Origin: Cucumis sativus
Taxonomy: Eukaryota > Streptophyta > Magnoliopsida > Cucurbitales > Cucurbitaceae
Reading direction: 5' to 3'
NCBI RefSeq assembly: GCF_000004075.3
Contig: NC_026656.2
Location: 15,989,599-16,053,598, forward strand
DNA length: 64,000 nt
Shown here: one piece after another, positions 61,133-64,000 of the stretch
Position numbering within the stretch: the first letter of the stretch is position 1
How the letters are laid out: every line of letters begins with the position of its first letter
Made by a program: the position numbers and the translations under genes
The notes under the pieces: model-generated
The model's database searches: none
What the model was told of the DNA's origin: nothing
Seen by the model: the letters and a program-made list of their open reading frames with translations, nothing else

Positions 61133-63194
61133 ATGTTTGCTACTACTGGAGTTCTCTTCTTCATCTGGTTTCTGAGCTGCACTCTGCTTCCTCTTACCAT
61201 GGCAACTTTCAACTTCAATCTCACTGTGCCAAATCTTCTACCAGATCCTGAGACTGTTGCTTATCAAGTTCAAAGGTAACAATTTCTTCATCCATTATCA
61301 CATTTGACTCAATCTTGTTGGTTTCTCTGTTTGGAATCTTGGGTATCCACCATTTCCATTGTTCCTGGCTGTAAAAAGAGCACACCCCAAATGGGGTTCT
61401 GCACCTGAACTCTAGTTGACATTTTATCGAACAATTGGTGTGCATTACTGTGTTGCTCAAGCTGCTGCTCCCCTGTTTCTATGGCTTCCCCCGCATTAAT
61501 ACAAGGCTATCTCTCTTTCTTGCAGGAGTGTGAATGATTCCTTTTTCAGAAGACAAATGTTGTCCATTCATTCAAAAGGACAATCCAATTCCTGTCAAAC
61601 TGCAAACCCTATCGACGATTGTTGGCGTTGTGACTCAAACTGGCAAGCTAATCGCCAACGACTCGCCGATTGCGGCATTGGATTCGGCCGAGATGCCATG
61701 GGAGGGAAAGGAGGTCAGATCTACGTAGTTACAGATTCCTCCGATCCCGACCCTGTAAACCCTCGACCTGGAACTCTCCGTTACGCCGTGGTTCAAGATG
61801 AACCTCTTTGGATCGTCTTTGCTGCAGATATGACAATCAAACTCAAATACGAACTCATGATGAACAGTTACAAAACCCTAGATGGCCGAGGCGCCAATGT
61901 CCACATTACCGGCGGCGGTTGCATCACACTCCAATACATCTCGAATGTAATCATCCACAACATCAACATCCACCACTGTGTCCCTACCGGTCACACCAAC
62001 ATCCGATCGTCCCCTACGCATGTCGGATACAGAGGAAAGTCCGACGGCGATGGAATATCGATCTTTAGCTCACGCAACATCTGGATCGACCATTGTTCTC
62101 TCTCGTACTGTACCGATGGCTTAATCGACGCCATAATGGGATCGACGGGAATCACGATCTCGAACAACTACTTCTCCCACCACGATGAGGTGATGTTGTT
62201 AGGGCACGACGATGGGTTCACGCCGGATTCAGGGATGCAGGTGACAATAGCTTTTAATTTGTTCGGGGAGAAGCTGGTTCAGAGAATGCCGCGGTGCCGA
62301 CGGGGATACATTCACGTTGTAAACAACGATTTCCAATCGTGGGAGATGTACGCCATCGGCGGGAGTGGTAATCCGACGATCAACAGCCAAGGGAATCGGT
62401 ATATTGCTCCAGGAAATCCCAATGCGAAGGAGGTACGTTCATCTTACTCAGTTTATCCACTCCGTAATAAAGCTCACCGGCGCGTTTATGGGACGCTCCG
62501 CTGAGGCAATTAAGTTTAAAATAATTTTCTTTTAAATTACTTTTGGACTACAAATTGTTTTCAAATTTGGACAATGAAAATATTATAATGTGTGAAATAG
62601 TTGAGAGCTATTGTTGGAAAGTAAAAAAAAAAAAGAAAAGAAGAAGAAGTTGGAGAAAAGTTCAAAGGTTTAACCTTTTAATTGAAAAGGAAATACAATG
62701 GTTAAAAATGGTGATTTGATAATGATTAGATTTCTATTAATTTAAAAATTTTCACTCCAAGTTTTATAGTGATTTCCATCCATCCATTAACACATCTTCA
62801 AGAACAAAAGCACCTTTTTGAAAATTATTTTTCTTAGTGTTAAAATTTTAACTAATTCCTTCAGAATTGATTTTGACCTGACGAATTTTATGTTGAAAAA
62901 AAAGGGAATTTAAAAAAGTCACACACGTGTGAGAGAATTATTATGATTGGTTTTGAAGCAGTGAAAAAAACCTTGTCGTTTGGTATAGGTGACGAAGCGC
63001 GTGGACACGAACGCGGGAGATTGGTCGGAGTGGAACTGGAGGACGGAGGGGGACATAATGGTAAACGGAGCGTTTTTTGTGCCTTCCGGCGAAGGACTCA
63101 GCAATATGTACGTTAAAGCTTCCAGTTTGCCGCCCAAATCCGCCGCTCTTGTCGACCAGCTCACTCTCAACGCCGGCGTCTTCGGTGGCTCCAG
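61133..63194 (+). CDS. Pectate lyase (PL1 family), 3' end outside or unresolved
   Basis: Exons 61133-61275, 61526-62432 and 62989-63194 are clear; the last ends GGSR with an open donor (CCAG|gtaccc), so a short terminal exon follows beyond or in the AT-rich remainder. The start [16 protein letters not shown] gives a secretory signal peptide, so the enzyme is exported to the wall. The core contains [66 protein letters not shown] with Ca-binding Asp residues, [10 protein letters not shown], and the catalytic Arg region [17 protein letters not shown] plus WEMYAIGG. This is the full PL1 fold, which cleaves de-esterified homogalacturonan by beta-elimination. Family certain; subfamily and biological role (pollen, softening, growth) not determinable. 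Confidence 0.92.
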
Positions 63195-64000
63195 GTACCC
63201 TTCTTTCTTTTTTTTATTCCTCCACTTACCAAAATGCTCTCATACTCCCTGTTTGATCAAATTTAAGTATACATAGATAATGATATATTTTAACAAAAAA
63301 GAATAGGTTAAATTGGAGTGGTAATTTGTGGGAAATGAGAAAGTAAACATAAGACCCATTGCTTTCTTTTTGTCCTCACACTAGACCTCTATTTGTTTCT
63401 CTTTTCTTTTCTTTTTGTCTTTTTGCCTCTTCTGTCCACTTGTGCACTGCGAAAATAAGACCCATTGCTTTCCATTACACATCAAAATCTTATTTAGATC
63501 CTTATTTATTCATTGGGAAAAGGTAAATTCTACTCGGGGTTATATACACATTCACTTCAAATCAAATGTATAATCACCATGATCACTCCTTTTCTTCTTC
63601 TAACCTATTGAATTTGTCCCTCTATATTGTTACGGAAATGATGAAGATATATAGCAAAAACATCATTATTATTTGTGATTATTGTATTTTAGCCATAAAT
63701 AAGATAGCACCAATATTATGTTTAGAGCTTCGTGTACATCCGACACCCTAGAATGGTTAGTTATCTTAGCTTCTCAAGTAATTTCTACATTTTTTTTCTT
63801 GTTTGTTGGGTAACATTTAAGGATTAAAATATCGATATTGATGTCAATATCTAGATTTCAATTTTATGGATGTATCGATATCAAAAAAATATGTAAAGTC
63901 AGAAAATTTATTTAAATAAATAATTAAGTTGTTTTTTTTTTTTTTTTTTTTTCCAAAATTGAGTTATGAATATATTTATTAGTATTTGCATTCATACAAA
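63195..64000. other. Pectate lyase intron 3 (or 3' flank) to window edge
   Basis: AT-rich DNA containing a duplicated 'aagacccattgctttc' at 63351 and 63457 and poly-T at 63931-63950. I could not find the terminal exon of the pectate lyase here. Confidence 0.5.

Noticed and set aside
61221..61460. Antisense open frame over pectate lyase exon 1 and intron 1
   Set aside because: It mirrors real coding sequence and runs into intron; no independent support.

Overview
This window is eukaryotic plant nuclear DNA. Genes are interrupted by GT-AG introns, intergenic sequence is very AT-rich, and microsatellites and small non-autonomous transposons are frequent. Protein content is dicot. The repeats and gene style suggest a cucurbit (Cucumis-like), but that is an inference without a database search.

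Ten protein-coding genes are supported. On the + strand: the 3' part of an SPD1/Ycf45-like P-loop ATPase (16-2927); an RZ-1-type RNA-binding protein with RRM and CCHC zinc knuckle (7582-10887); the first exon of a nodulin-like MFS transporter (21199-21855) whose remainder is missing; a kelch protein of the ACBP4/5-like group without acyl-CoA-binding domain (23306-28267); a RABC/Rab18-type GTPase (38442-41510); and a pectate lyase running off the right edge (61133-63194). On the - strand: a membrane-tethered NAC factor of the NAC053/NAC078 type (29961-32752); a two-exon C1-2i C2H2 zinc-finger repressor (42916-44811); a DUF1635 coiled-coil protein (48995-49853); and shugoshin (55709-58302). I assembled exon structures by hand. 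Exon phases close exactly for every gene to the right of the gap. The genes look like ordinary single-copy housekeeping or regulatory genes and form no cluster or pathway.

A run of ten Ns (22999-23008) divides the window. All three genes left of it carry single-base frame breaks, five in total, and each is explained by loss of one G from a short G run. None of the seven genes on the right has any. The MFS gene ends abruptly at this gap. The left part therefore looks like a separate, poorly polished contig, possibly mis-joined.

Intergenic blocks hold two tRNA-derived SINE-like copies, a hAT-type MITE with target duplication, a MITE family with about five copies, two paired unclassified repeat families and many AT microsatellites.

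The most unusual signals are three small insertions inside one kelch intron, each flanked by a 19-bp direct duplication, one being a 32-nt 5' fragment of U6 snRNA; a repeated exon in shugoshin (two 156-nt copies plus a related terminal exon); and an intron separating the N-terminal box from the zinc fingers in the C2H2 gene. I found no undescribed multi-gene system.
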